A DNA stretch of 64,000 nucleotides from Halichoerus grypus (GCF_964656455.1 NC_135721.1:82750754-82814753), one strand, 5' to 3'; counted from the first letter of the stretch, positions 32,931-44,461 are shown. Translations and numbers: made by a program. The notes: a model not told the origin generated them from the letters alone.

Positions 32931-33989
32931 GATCCGGCATTACCCAATGGTTTAGCCATTTTTGCTGTTTGGGATCATTCATAACACCACTGTTAACTAG
33001 ACCTCATTCTGAAAAATTCTGCACGTTGAAGAGTCCTGAACTACTTAAGATCTCCCTGCCTCACATCAAAGTAGCAGGACTAGTCTAATTAACTGACTGG
33101 TTCTTTCAGAGAAATGAGCAACTTGTGGTCTTTTTGATGTTCTTCCAAGCATAAATTATCCACTCAACCCATCTTTCACATCTGAGTCAAACGTACTTAG
33201 GGAAAAGGAAATAGAAACAGACAAAACCTCAGATCCCAAACCACCCACCAAATACTTGGAAAGTGGAGAGGGAAGAAGAATTTGTTTGTAGGGACCATGG
33301 TTTGAAGAATTCATGCAATTTCCTCCTTTTCTCCTGTTTTCTGAAGCCTTTTTTTCACTTCCTAGTTCAATAAGGAAAGGCTGAATACACAGCTGCTTCG
33401 TCTCTAGCTCTTATAAATTGGAAATGGATTTTTAGTAATGCAGCAAAATTCCGTACCACAAAAATCGATAAACCCCACGGACTGTGGTAGAGGATCTGAC
33501 CTATTTAAGGGAAGCACTAAAAGATTAATAAAATATAGTGGCAAGTCCTCGAATTTAGTGTGCTTCTCTGGCTTGCCCTCTTTCTACCTGCCTGTGGGCA
33601 GACCTCCCACTGCAGCCCTCCTGCCCATATCTCCAGCCAGGTGGCTCTGTGTGCACACATGCTGAGCTCTGTTCCTGTGGCTTATACTCATAGTCACTCT
33701 AGCTTGATGCCACCTCTACTCTATTCATCTGTACAGCACTGCCCCAGCCTATGCATCCCTCCCTCCTCAAAGCCCCTCCATCCCAGTCCTAGCCTTTCAT
33801 GCTCTGGGTACACTGGGAGCAAATCTTTCTCACCTCTGTTTGCCCTCCTCCACCCCAGAGCACTCCTTGAGAATGTAGGTAACACCGGAACTCCAGTGCA
33901 GAGCACAGGGAACAATTCTGAGTTAGTTATTTTAGTTCATTATGATGAGCTGAAACAAGCATAAAGCCCCCTTCCCACCTCCACATTTT
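32931..33989. other. Unassigned sequence
   Basis: A 134-codon plus frame (33560-33964) is rich in S, P and H and lies in CT-rich DNA. It has no recognisable domain and may be L2-derived. No gene called. Confidence 0.35.
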
Positions 33990-34275
33990 GGTTCATTTCT
34001 TGCTATCTCCAATGCCCTTCTGTTGTTCTCCTCTCTAGCTGTTCAAATTCTAATCACTCTAAGAACAAGCTCAATTCCCACCTCCTCCATGAAGCCCTCT
34101 AGAACTGTCCTTTATTGCTTCTCTTCCCCTCTAAAATCCTATGTATCTCTTTATGCTAACCACAGTTTGACTCAGAAAAATTCTCTGCTTTGTCTACTTG
34201 TGTGCTTCTTGTGTCTTTGTCTTTTCCCTCCAACTGTATTATACGGTCCTTGAATAGAAATCAGTATTACTGAGT
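33990..34275 (+). mobile_element. L2 LINE 3' fragment
   Basis: AACAAGCTCAATTCCCACCTCCTCCATGAAGCCCTC followed by a short-intron-like CT-rich region and TATTATACGGTCCTTGAATAG fits the L2 3' region (CTCAAATCCCACCTCCTCCATGAAGCC...). Confidence 0.45.
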
Positions 34276-34654
34276 GACTGAGTATGCTTTTCATGGGTGA
34301 GTGGTCTTTTTCTATCCATTGATTATTCCTGCTTCCCTAGGACCAGCCACTGCTGGACCCCTGGCACACAGCCCACTCTCCCTGGCCACCCTACGTGGGC
34401 TGCCCACGCTTTAGCTACGGTGCACCAAGACTTAGCCACCAGCCCTTCTAGCCTCTTCTGCCTTCCTGGCTAATAATGTTTCTGTTCCCTAGTTTGCAGA
34501 ACAGGGAGCAGGGGTGAGTGGGAGGAATTTTTCTCAACATTCCTAGTTCTAGTGCTAGGTGCCAAATGTCCCCGGGCTAGGTTGACAAAGACAGCGAAAT
34601 TCGTAAATCAGATTGCAGGAAAGATCATACACATCATTGAGACCAATCATTATT
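34276..34654. other. Unassigned sequence
   Basis: No family recognised. Confidence 0.4.
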
Positions 34655-34855
34655 GGGGCACCTGGGGGGCTCAGTCGGTTCAGCATCCCACTCTTGGTTT
34701 CAGCTCAGGGTCATGAGATCAAGCCCCGGGTTGGGCTCTAATGCTCAGCAAGGAGTCTGCTTGAGAGTCTCTCTCCCTCCCTCTGCCCCTCCCCCTGCTC
34801 ACACTGTGTGCTATAAATAAAAAAATAATAAATAAATACAATCTTAAAAAAAAAC
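34655..34855 (+). mobile_element. SINEC (plus), older subtype
   Basis: Head GGGGCACCTGGGGGGCTCAG, CACTCTTGGTTTCAGCTC, CT-rich end, AATAAATAAATACAATC and a long A-rich tail. No clear TSD found. Confidence 0.9.
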
Positions 34856-35557
34856 CAAAAAAAACCACGTTATTTTATAGTAGGAGGAACTGAGATTCTC
34901 CCCAAGGAATTAACCTCCATGAAAAGGTTCCTAACCTGGAGTCTAGGAACCTGCGAGGCAGTGGGTACAGTGCAGGAGTCTGTGAACTTGAGTGGCATAG
35001 GAATTTTCCCATTGCTGCCATTACAAATTCCCATGGACTTTGTGGCTTCGAACAATGTCATTTTGTGCTCCGTTCTACATGGAGCACTGGGTGTTATACG
35101 CAAACAATGAATCATGGAACACTACATCAAAAACTAATGATTTACTGTATGGTGATTAACGTAACATAATAATAATTAAAAAATCATTTTGTGCTCCTAC
35201 AGCTCCGGTGATCAGAAGTCTGGAATCAAGGTGTGGGCTGAGCTGTGTTCCTTCTGGAGATTCCGCAGGAGTCATTTCACTGCCTTTTCCCAGTGGCTAG
35301 ACTGCTGGCCTCCTCGGTTCCTGGCTGTGTCTCCCTCTTCCCCCGCCCGCTTCGGTCATCACATCACCTTCTCTGACTCTGCCTTCTGTTCCTCTTGTGA
35401 GGACCCTTGTGTTACACGGCTCCAGGATAACCTCCCCACCTCAAGATCTTGAACATCACGTCAACCAACTTCCTTTTACCATGTAAGGCAGTGGGGTGTG
35501 GAGATTAGGACGTGGACATCTTTGGAGGGCTGTTATTCTGCTGATGCAGGTGGGGGG
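34856..35557 (-). mobile_element. MaLR-like LTR (minus), carrying a tiny L1
   Basis: From about 35005: CATTGCTGCCATTACAAATTCCC, ACTTTGTGGCTTCGAACAATG; after the L1 insert: TACAGCTCCGGTGATCAGAAG, GGAATCAAGGTG, TGTTCCTTCTGGAGATTCC, CATCACATCACCTTCTCTGAC, ATTAGGACGTGGACATCTTTGG, GGGCTGTTATTCTGC. This is the order of a MaLR-class LTR in reverse. 34856-35004 is unassigned. Confidence 0.65.
35072..35183 (+). mobile_element. Very short L1 3' end insertion with 14-bp TSD
   Basis: About 105 bp of L1 3' UTR end (GGAGCACTGGGTGTTATACGC, AATGAATCATGGAACAC, TACTGTATGGTGATTAACG, TAATAATTAAAAAA), matching 2495-2595 of the young L1. The flanks 35058-35071 and 35184-35197 are identical (TCATTTTGTGCTCC). It disrupts the LTR, so it postdates it. 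The left junction CAATG/TCATTT is not a typical TT/AAAA site. Confidence 0.93.
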
Positions 35558-36935
35558 AAATTACATTTTTATCTTCATGAATCATAACTGAAGTCTGCTA
35601 TTTCCTCTGATTGTGAATGTAGGCAACAAACCACCATAGTTCTAGCAATACTATTGTCACCATTCATTTATACGTCAAGATCACTGTAATTATTAGACTT
35701 GCCACTGAATCTTGTTGTGATAATAAAGAACCACATACTGTGACATATTTTTTTTAAGTGTGACAACTGGATTCCCAGCTTCTTTTGTATTTTAGGTTAG
35801 GTTTCAAGAGAAAAGCCCCTGAGATGAGATGTACGTGTCAGTGGTTTATAAAGGATGTGCTCCCAGGAGGGCCTGGCAAGGCAGTGGGGAAGCTGCACAG
35901 GGAAGGGGAAAAAGACAAGCAAAGGTCTGACTTCAGGTGGGGTGTCAGCCTTGGCTGCTCCCGGTGGGAGCTCTGGAGAGAACATCAGAGTCAGACTATG
36001 TCCCAACTAGAGGCGAATGGAACTAGGTTTCAAACTGAGACCATGCAGTCATTAGCTAAGGGAGCTCAGAGGATAGAAACAGTCAAACACTCTCGGCTTT
36101 CTGTCTGTGGGCAAGGAATCCCCACTGGCCAAGGGCAGTCCTCTGAAGAATCTCAAAGTTTGTGTCAAGAAGCAGAGCACACAAAGTCTGGGACATCGGC
36201 ACACAACAATGGTATAGGATCTTAAGTGGATCTTGGCAGAGCACCAACTGTATTTATTATATTTGGTGACTCTACATATTTTATTTTATGTATTTAAAAA
36301 AATTCTGACGAGGCGTCTGTCATCCTCACCAGACTGCTAAAAAAGTCAGGTACCAAAAACAAACAAACAAAAAGCATGGTACAACAAAAGTTAAGATCTT
36401 CTGTTCTATCACCTAATGTCATAAGTGGTTTCTGAAATGACTGGGAGTTTCCAGCCCCAAAATGTAGACATGGAGCTTATATTCAAGCATTGAAAAACAA
36501 TGCCCACAGAACCTTCCAACCCTTAGCACCCCTCCCCACATAAGCCAGCATATGCTTTTATTTCAACATGATCACGCTGTGTTTGTATGTACCACATCCA
36601 TGTTAAGCAATGATAGGAATTCAACTTGTGAATACTATATTGTTTCTCATAAAAGAGAAAAAGATGTCATAACGATGGATCTTCTTCATTTAAGAAATGC
36701 CTTTTAAAGGTGGAATCTCTCAAGGTTAGTTTAAAATCTAATGTGCCACTGAGATTATAATGGGAACGGCAAATGCTGCTTGGCTTATTGTATTAGGCAC
36801 ACACAACCCCCTTCTAGCATGCTCAATTAGAAGAAGTTATGTGACTGTAAAAAAGAGTTTAAGGAAGTACAACAGAAGCACCAGCCAAGGAACTGGCAGG
36901 AGGGATGATGTCTTTTATTTAAAGGTAATCACAGA
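35558..36935. other. Unassigned sequence; 35770-36235 repeat-like
   Basis: The 35770-36235 block (CAGTGGTTTATAAAGGATGTGCTCCCAGGAGGG, GGTGGGAGCTCTGGAGAGAAC) resembles a dispersed LTR-like repeat that I cannot name. It contains the longest unexplained plus frame here (146 codons, 35785-36225), rich in Q, E, S and G with no known domain and no splice context. The remainder is AT-rich and unassigned. Confidence 0.35.
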
Positions 36936-37106
36936 GGGGCGCCTGGGTGGCTCAGTCGATTAAGCATCTGCCTTCGGCTCAGGTCATGATCCCAGGGTCC
37001 TGGGATCGAGCCCCGCATTGGGCTCTCTGTTCAGTGGGGAGCCTGCTGAACTCCCTCGGCTATGCACTCTCTCTGTCAAATAAATACATAAAATCTTTAA
37101 AAAAAA
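36936..37106 (+). mobile_element. SINEC (plus), young subtype
   Basis: Head GGGGCGCCTGGGTGGCTCAG, body ATCCCAGGGTCCTGGGATC, then a shortened CT-rich part, AAATAAATACATAAAATC and A-tail. TSD unclear. Confidence 0.93.
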
Positions 37107-38499
37107 TAATCTTGGAATTATTTTATCTATCTATTTATAAATATAGACATAGATAAACCATTACCTTAAAGTATATTTATCTTTGGAAATTATTTCTTCT
37201 GGGTTAAAATACTCTTGAAATTTCATTTAAATTGTAAATTGAAGGCAAACATTAAAAAATCAAAATTGTTTATTTTTCTGAATGAAAATGAGAAAAGTTT
37301 ATATTTCTGAAAATAATGATAGTATTCCTCGGCTCAAGCGAAATGATAAATTTTGTAAGGGGAAAATGAATTTGCAGGATCAGGCTTACAAGAGTGTTCT
37401 GATTTGGGAGTTTTATAAGAAGAAAAAAATGATATGTACAGACACCAGTCCCACAGAGATGAGAGTAGGAAACATCATTGTCTACTTGGATCAGCTTTAT
37501 GTTTCATCCCGTTCATTCTCCACACAATGAAGAGTTTAGAACAAAGTGTGCAGTGTATGAAAGAAGGCCTCCTTCATAGTAATCTGACGGGAAAATGAAA
37601 AGAAGTCTACACATACTGATATAAGACTTTGGGGAAAAATTATTTTTAGGAAATATCAATAAGTGGCAAACCCTTTCTATACCTAGGATTACAAAAAACA
37701 TATTGCAAATGTAAGAATCACATGATTATTGTACAAATATGAGATTTTAGCTTTCTTTTGCCCTGGATTTGAAACTTGTTAAAATGATTAGCATCACATT
37801 AGCTGAGGACAGAAAAATGTTATACAGACAGGACTGTATGGCAAAGAGCTACAATCTATTTGCTGAGTTGTGGGAAGTCTTCCAAATTTTGGAGCTGGTT
37901 CTTCAAATCTCAGAAAACCTGGCTAAAAGGATCCCTACTCCCCTTTCTACAGATTCCTTCCCATCAATGCTCACTGTTAGGAACTGTGAAAGTTCAAGGT
38001 TTGACTCACCTTGCAAGCAAATAAATAGCTCAACACAATCTTATGGCTGATGGAAGAAGACATAAAACTCCTGGATCAGAGACAAGTGATTTATTATTCA
38101 CAGCACAGCAAGTAGCATAAGCAGCAGTCTATTGACCTCTGTCCCCTGAGCCCTGATCTCACAGAACATTGTGAAGAGAGTCGGGTAATATCTGCATTTG
38201 TAATGGGATGCATGGCAGGAACCCTGAGCTGAGGGAATCCAGATTTTTTATAATAGGCACAAAGCCTGTCTGAGCTTCATCCCAGAGGGAGACGTTATCT
38301 TGCTTACTTGACAATGAACAAACCTGTTCTTTGCTCAGAGGAAAACACTGTCTCTCTCTTGCAAGGATCTTCACCACACAAACATTCTTGAAAAGACAGT
38401 TCTGAGTACAGGCAGTCAACGCCTTTGCAAGATGCAGAAATGTGAGAAACCCATGAAGAATTGTCTCCCAACGCTTCCTTAAATCTTTCTCATGACTAA
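37107..38499. other. Unassigned AT-rich sequence
   Basis: No confidently recognised repeat or exon. Plus frames at 37282-37530 and 37769-38050 are short and have no homology that I recognise. Confidence 0.4.
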
Positions 38500-39175
38500 A
38501 AAAGAAAATACTTCATTGGTCCCTTTTTTCCTTCAGCTGCTACACCCTCACTATCTTTTCCTCCACAACGACATATCTCAAAGCATTTCCACTTGTTCAC
38601 GATTCAGTCACGTGTCATTTTGACTTTCACCGTGACTCCTGATCCAAGGGACCCTCTGCCATTCTCACTCAGCCTGTCTCTGCTCTCAGCAATGTTCACA
38701 CTCATGACGTCTCCTTCCTTCTTGAAGCTCTCTCTTGCCCTGGCTTTCCTGAAATCACCTGGCTGCCCTTCTTCTTGCGTCTCTTTGTGTACTTCCTTGT
38801 CCATTTACTAATTCCTCCTATCCTCCATTTACTAATTCCTCCTCTCCTCGTCCACTCCTCCTCCTCTCCTCTAATGCTAGGACTTCTCTTGGGGCTCTAC
38901 ACTCTATCCCTGGGGGTCTTATCCATTACCACATCATCACCATTGTCTGGATGATGTTTCTTCCTGCATCTTCATCTCTAAACTAAATCCCTCTTTTGAG
39001 TTGGACATATTCAATTGCCTTCTTGGCTTTGCCACTGTGCAACTTGAACTGATCAAAAATGAACCCAAGAGCTTTCTTCTCCAAATATTTTCTGCCTCCA
39101 GGGAGCTTAATCTTGGTGAACAGAATCACCCCCTTCACTGTCCAGATTAGGAAAAAGGCATCCCTCCTGTAAGAC
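38500..39175 (+). mobile_element. L2 LINE ORF2 fragment (reverse transcriptase region)
   Basis: CTTGAAGCTCTCTCTTGCCCTGGC, GGGGCTCTACACTCTATCCCTGG, TCATCACCATTGTCTGGATGATG and CAACTTGAACTGATCAAAAATGAAC follow L2 ORF2 from before the reverse transcriptase catalytic region to beyond it, on the plus strand. Many frame breaks. A 24-bp tandem duplication sits at 38801-38848. The minus frame 39177-38983 is antisense to this L2. Confidence 0.65.
38801..38848 (+). repeat. 24-bp tandem duplication
   Basis: Two adjacent copies of a 24-mer beginning CCATTTACTAATTCC (38801-38824, 38825-38848), differing at one base, inside the L2 fragment. Confidence 0.93.
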
Positions 39176-40127
39176 ACTTTATTTCCATCTACTGGAAAAT
39201 TTTCATAACGTATTAATTTTGTTAGGATGAGACACTCTCTCTACCAGCTGGAAAACTGTTGTTATAAAAATAAGAACCCATGCTCTCAGTGGTATAAACG
39301 GCACCCCTTTGAAGCAACACCATCATCCATTCACAGCGCACAACCTCTAAAGCAACCCCGGTCACCCTGATGAACTGAAATATAGATGATTTCTCTGTTG
39401 GGAAATACTGCAACATTGTATCCAGGCATTGGTTCTGAATGTTTACTTGGCAGAATGAAATAATTAACCCCACTATCAGATATTGTCATGTTACAAAAAG
39501 AATTAGAAGAATATAAGAAAAACAGGGCATTGTCAACATCATGCCCTTGAAAGCTTCCGGAAGAGAAAAGGAGAAGCAGCTGACATTCTTCTCGCTGTGA
39601 AATTCATGGGGTAGAAAATGAGAGGTCTCTGACAAGCAGGTTTTCATTTTCTCTCCTTTCCCTGCCTGACTCTTTAAAATGTAAATCTTGACACTGCAAA
39701 CACAAAGCTGATTCTAAAAAATAAAATAAAAGGAGAGAGGGCCTGTAATTTTCCAGCTTGAAAGAGCAGTAAACAAATTGCCACGATGTTGCAGCTGTAC
39801 AAATGCTGATTAAGAAGACAACTTCAGAGAGCGAACAGCAATGCGCCAAATGATTATTAACCCTAGAGGCTTCTAGATCGCCTGATAAATCATAGCTCAA
39901 ATCAAAGTGCTTTCCTGCAACGCCTAGCTGTATGTACTTGAGTCTTTAAGAAATATTAAAATGTAACTCTTATCACGCTTTTCTATCTTCTGCATTTGTG
40001 TCTCAAATACCGTGGGATTTATTTTAAGAAATACGGACTTTATCAATTAAGCGATGCCATCTTCGGAAATTTTTATCAATTCAAGTTTGTCATCACCCCA
40101 AAAATTATATTCATATCCGGTTCCTTT
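39176..40127. other. Unassigned sequence; possible conserved non-coding block
   Basis: No repeats recognised. 39580-39920 holds dense regulatory-looking motifs: an E-box CAGCTG (39792-39797), TGCTGATTAAG (39804-39814), ATGATTATTAAC (39850-39861) and ATCAAAG (39901-39907). It is the best candidate for constrained sequence in the window, but this is inference. Confidence 0.4.
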
Positions 40128-40147
40128 AAAATTTTAAGGCATCATTG

Positions 40148-40343
40148 GGCGCCTGGGAGGCTAAGTCGGTTAAGCGTCTGCCTTTGGCTCAGGTCGTGAT
40201 CCCAGGGTCCTGGGATCAAACCCTGCATCGGGCTCCCTGCTCAGCAGAGAGCCTGCTTCTCCCTCTCCCTCTGCTGTTCCCCTTGCTTGTGCTCTCTCAC
40301 TCTCTCTGTGAAATAAATAAATAAAATCCTTTTAAAAAGTGAT
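40148..40343 (+). mobile_element. SINEC (plus), young, with 20-bp TSD
   Basis: Head GGCGCCTGGGAGGCTAAG, body ATCCCAGGGTCCTGGGATC, CT-rich end, AAATAAATAAATAAAATCC. TSD at 40128-40147 and 40344-40363 (20 bp, one mismatch), preceded by CTTT, giving a TT/AAAA target. Confidence 0.96.
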
Positions 40344-40363
40344 AAAATTTTAATGCATCATTG

Positions 40364-40884
40364 ATTACTGTCTATGGTAACTTTAGGTATGCAATAGTAT
40401 TTTATGAACACATATGATATCATTTAAATGATGTTAGCATTATGTATTATGAAATGCTTTGAGATACTTTGCTGTGGAGGAACATTTCTTATATATCAGA
40501 TAGTATACGTTGTAGCTCATCTGCAGAAATTTGCTGATTTACCCTTAGTTTTTTCAACTGCCGCCTTCAATCTGGCCCTTTGCAAATATAGAAAATTATT
40601 TGAGGCAGTCTAAAATTATTCACCATGGCCATATGCTGACATGTCCATTCTGACACTGACCAAACCTGCCTACCTCAAAATGAAGAAATAGCAGCTCAGT
40701 CAAAATAGGGGAGGGCCCTACAATTAAAATTTCAACAGTATATCTGCAAAGAGTTTATGAAATAAAAGGGGAGAAATAAGCGAGGAAGAGCCTGCGACCA
40801 CCATCTTGTGGTAAGTTAGTGGTAAGTTAGCCTCTGGTGGTAGTTCTTTGCTATACACAGAGAACTAGTGGAAAAACTATCAAA
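40364..40884. other. Unassigned sequence
   Basis: No repeat family recognised. Contains an 11-bp tandem repeat (GTGGTAAGTTA twice, 40808-40829). Confidence 0.4.
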
Positions 40885-41345
40885 AACTTCTGGTAAGGAC
40901 CCACAGTACCTGACTTCAAGACTTATGTAAAGCCACAATAATCAAGAGGGTTTGGTGGTAGTGAAAAAGGCAAATAAACCAACAGACCACAGTAGGGAGC
41001 CCGGAAATAGGCCCACTGATGAGTCATAGTCAACGGGTTTTTGACTGGGAGGCACGGGCAGTAGGCTGGAGAGAGGATTGTCTCTTCATCAAATGGCGCT
41101 AGAACACCTGGCCATCCACAGACCAAAAAGAAAAAAAAAATTATTATAAATTAACTCAAAGTAGATCAGAGACCGAAATAAAAATGCAAAATTATGCAAC
41201 TTCTAGAAAATGATATCGGAGAAAATCTAAGTGACCTTGGGTTTGGCAATGACTTTTTAGTTACAACATTGAAAGCACGATCCAAGAAAGAAAAGAAGAG
41301 ATAAAATGTTCAAATTAAAAATATACTCCATTTTCTGCAAGAAAC
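40885..41345 (+). mobile_element. Old L1 ORF2 fragment (plus)
   Basis: AAGCCACAATAATCAAGAGGG, CAACAGACCACAGTAGGGAGCC, TTTTTGACTGGGAGGC, AAATGGCGCTAGAACACCTGGCCATCC, TTCTAGAAAATGATATCGGAG and CCTTGGGTTTGGCAATGACTTTTTAG follow L1 ORF2 before its C-terminal domain. Decayed. Confidence 0.75.
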
Positions 41346-42215
41346 AGGAGCAACTGCATTCTTTGAAAGTTTACTTAGTCATTGGCATTGCTGGCAAAAT
41401 CTACCAAAAAACAAAAACAAAAACCCAAAAATGAAAACTGTGCTCATGCTCACTGCCTCCTGCTTGCTGCTGCCCGATGCCACCAGCCATGTACTCATGG
41501 GGGCAGTTTCCAGAACCTTACAGGGGACTCAGGATATCCCTACAAGGATAATCTGTTTTTTTCACTCTTTTCTAATTCCTTTGAAAAGGCTCCACTGTGG
41601 TCTTCTGGCTCCCTGAAGCCAGAGCTTCTGGTGAGAGTCCCCCTTCCTCACCAGCATATGCCCATGGGATCTGAGCTGGATGTCCTCCATTTCTCTCTGC
41701 CCCAGCTCCCCTGCCCAACCTTCTCCACTGGGAAGTGTGGCCCATGCAGCTGAATGGATGGCAGTAGTGGGCTGTCTGGTCTTCCAGCTCCAGCGGTTCT
41801 GCCGTTTGGAGGTGCTGACAGAAGTCAGAAGAAAGGCGAGTGAGCTTGATATATCCCTCTACTGAAGGCCACAGCGTCTGTCACATGGCCCTTTCCATAG
41901 ACCTATCCTCCCAGGTTCTGGAAAACCCTCCCCTTGTTCTTGGGACTATTGATAGCTTTGGGGAACCACACCATTCCTCACTGATTTCTTTTTTGTTTTT
42001 CTTTACTTGGGTAAAATACACATAGCATAAAATTTACCATCTTGACCCTTTATGAATGTACAGTTCAGCCACATTACATACATTCATATTGTTGTGTAAC
42101 CACCACCACCATCTATCTCCAGACTCCCTTCATCCCACAAAGCTGAAATTCTGTACTTACTAAACAGCTCCACATTCCGCTCTGTTTCTGTTTTCTGCTT
42201 GGACCCTGACTGACA
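41346..42215 (+). mobile_element. Ancient interspersed repeat (family not named), with inserted fragment
   Basis: 41640-41990 contains ATCCCTCTACTGAAGGCCACAGC and CCAGGTTCTGGAAAACCCTCC; 42180-42212 ends CTTGGACCCTGACTGACACAG. Together these follow a very common mammalian repeat. 42000-42175 (GGTAAAATACACATAGCATAAAATTTACC, GTTGTGTAACCACCACCACC) is a different old LINE-like fragment. The 41382-41753 frame of 123 codons has no domain. Confidence 0.4.
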
Positions 42216-42472
42216 CAGAAGCCATGCCAGCCAAGTCAGCCTGCCTAACTGTCCTGCTAAGGAAAAGAAACAAGAAGAGAGGGTTTATAAGGTACAAGGA
42301 AACCTCAATTCAGAAACACTTCAAATGAATGACTTATCCAAATTAACAAGATGAAATGTAATATAAATAAAAGTAAAGCTCTTGCTTTATGTTATAAAAT
42401 TAATTACACACCAACAACTCAACAGCATTTCACTCGAAAAAAAGAAGAAAAGCTTTGGGAATTGCTGTAGAG
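42216..42472. other. Unassigned sequence
   Basis: No family recognised. Confidence 0.4.
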
Positions 42473-42681
42473 CAGTGGGTATCGACTGGGGTGATTCTGC
42501 CTCCGAAGAGATGTCTGGCAACGTCCGGAGACATTTTTGCTTGTCACAAGCAGGTTCTACTGGCATGTAGCAGGTAGAGACTGAGAATGTTGTTAAGCAG
42601 TCTGAAATGCACAGATCAGTCCCCCACAGTAAAGAATTATTTGGCCTCAAGTGTGTATAGTGCCAGGGTTGAGAAGCCTTG
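42473..42681 (+). mobile_element. MER20 (hAT-Charlie DNA transposon), near complete
   Basis: Starts CAGTGGGTATCGACTGGGGTGATTCTG and ends GGTTGAGAAGCCTTG. Between them lie ATGTCTGGCAACGTCCGGAGACATTTTTG, TTGTCACAAGCAGG, CTACTGGCATGTAGCAGG, CCCCCACAGTAAAGAATTAT and ATAGTGCCAGGG, the order of the MER20 consensus. About 209 bp, essentially full length, with no coding capacity. MER20 copies have been reported as hormone-responsive regulatory elements in placental mammals; whether this copy acts so is unknown. Confidence 0.8.
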
Positions 42682-44461
42682 CCCTAAAATATGAAATAAT
42701 TTCAGAACTAAGAAGGCAGAAGCATTCAAGCTGATGATGAGAACCAACTTTCTCCTTTTATAGATGCTCAGCAAGGGGGCAGATTCCATCATAAAGCTAC
42801 ACTGGAAAGCAATGCAGAAGAAGCAGGGGCCTGCTGTCAGGGAAGGTGTGAGGCTGGGAAGAGATACGGGGGCTGGAGTTGAGGGATCTAAAATCTAATC
42901 TAAAAGCAGATCGGCCAGTCACTCAAAAGAGCCCTTGGGTCAAAGATCAGCAATTAGCTGCAAAGTCATAAGACCATACGGATTTTCCAACATCTTATGA
43001 TAAATATTTAAATAAATACTTAAATCCCTACTGCCTGGGTTCTACATTCAAATACTTTTTAAGAAGGAAATTTTTGTTTTGTTTTGTTTTTTAACTTTTT
43101 CCTGCTGAAGAAGTGAAATATCAATGACTAGGTAGACTTTTAAGTGATGCAGTTGCTCATGTTCTTTCAAGGAAATGGAGTACGACCATTATTCTTGACA
43201 TGGAAATTTTACTCAGATGATACATTTGACATAATTGACATAACTGACAAAACTCAGTTCATGGAGTTTTTTAAATGGCATATTTTCGAGGGCCTGTATT
43301 GGCTCCTCGTTCTTTGAAAATTCATCAGAGTTGAGTGTATCAAATACAGAGTTAATCCTATAAATACACATCCAGAACACAGCCCCTTAACAAAAAGGAA
43401 ACCCAGGATCAGCAAATTCTGATTCCATGCTTACCCATCCCCAACCCCCATCACTGGCCAGCCAAGTTCTGATAATAACTAAAGTTATGGTCACAATCAG
43501 TAGCATCATTGTCCTTGTTCTTTAGCACTTCCATAACATCTTGTGTTTTCAAAGAGCAATACAATCAGCATTTCTCCTAGTCATTCAAGAGAATAATCTA
43601 GCTGCATTTCATCTTTTCTCTGGAATGTAGAACTACAACGATTGCTAATTCCAGATCCTAACGGATATTCAGAAAGCACTTTTAGGCCTTTCTTCCAAAA
43701 GAAAGCAATCTTAAGAAAAAATGTACTTTGCAATTAAAGGTTTATAAAAGGAAGAACAGTGTACATACTCTAGGCTATTAGGAGGTTTTGCAGAGATAAA
43801 TTTAAATGTAGCCCCATCTTGTAGGATGCATTTGGATTGGTTCCACACAAGTATATTTTAGAATGCAGCTCTTACGTGGGGCTTTTCCTCTCCTTCTTTT
43901 TAGATCCAAATCCCCATCTTCAGGAATATTGAAAATTCATGTCTGAAAAGAGATTCATATTAGCCAAACTCTTCCTCCTCCTTCCTATGCCCTTTGCCCC
44001 CACCCCACAATTATGTCAGGCAGCCACTTACAGCGCTGGCTTTAAAAACACTGACAAACAGTGAATAGATTCCATAAACAAGAATGTCAGATTCAAGGGG
44101 CAAACTCAATGGGGTTGATGGCTCAAGGTCAGGTTCAATTTACTGAATGATGCAAAGGTCAACACTTCAAAAACCTGGTATCTCAGGGGAACTTCCCCAG
44201 GAAAGTATGATTGAAGAGCCCCCCCTTTAAGAAGCAGAAGCCAAGCATAACAGTAACCAGAGCTGATGGAGGCAGCTGAATGAAAGGGCAGAACAGTTTC
44301 CTCACCTTCCAGAACTCCGGCTCCACAGATCAAATCAGAACACTTCCGGAGAAGCGCTTGGACTCAAGTATATCATTTTATATGCACCAACTACTATAAT
44401 CTGAAAGCAATTTCATAAAAACATGTGAAGGCTTATTGACAAGTTAATTGTATCCTACAGC
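42682..44461. other. Unassigned sequence
   Basis: About 1.8 kb without confidently recognised repeats; some T/GTTTT-rich tracts near 43070-43090. Likely single-copy sequence. No exon recognised. Confidence 0.45.

Noticed and set aside
38983..39177. 64-codon minus frame that looked like a basic ribosomal-type protein
   Set aside because: The plus strand matches L2 ORF2 across it, so the frame is antisense to a LINE.
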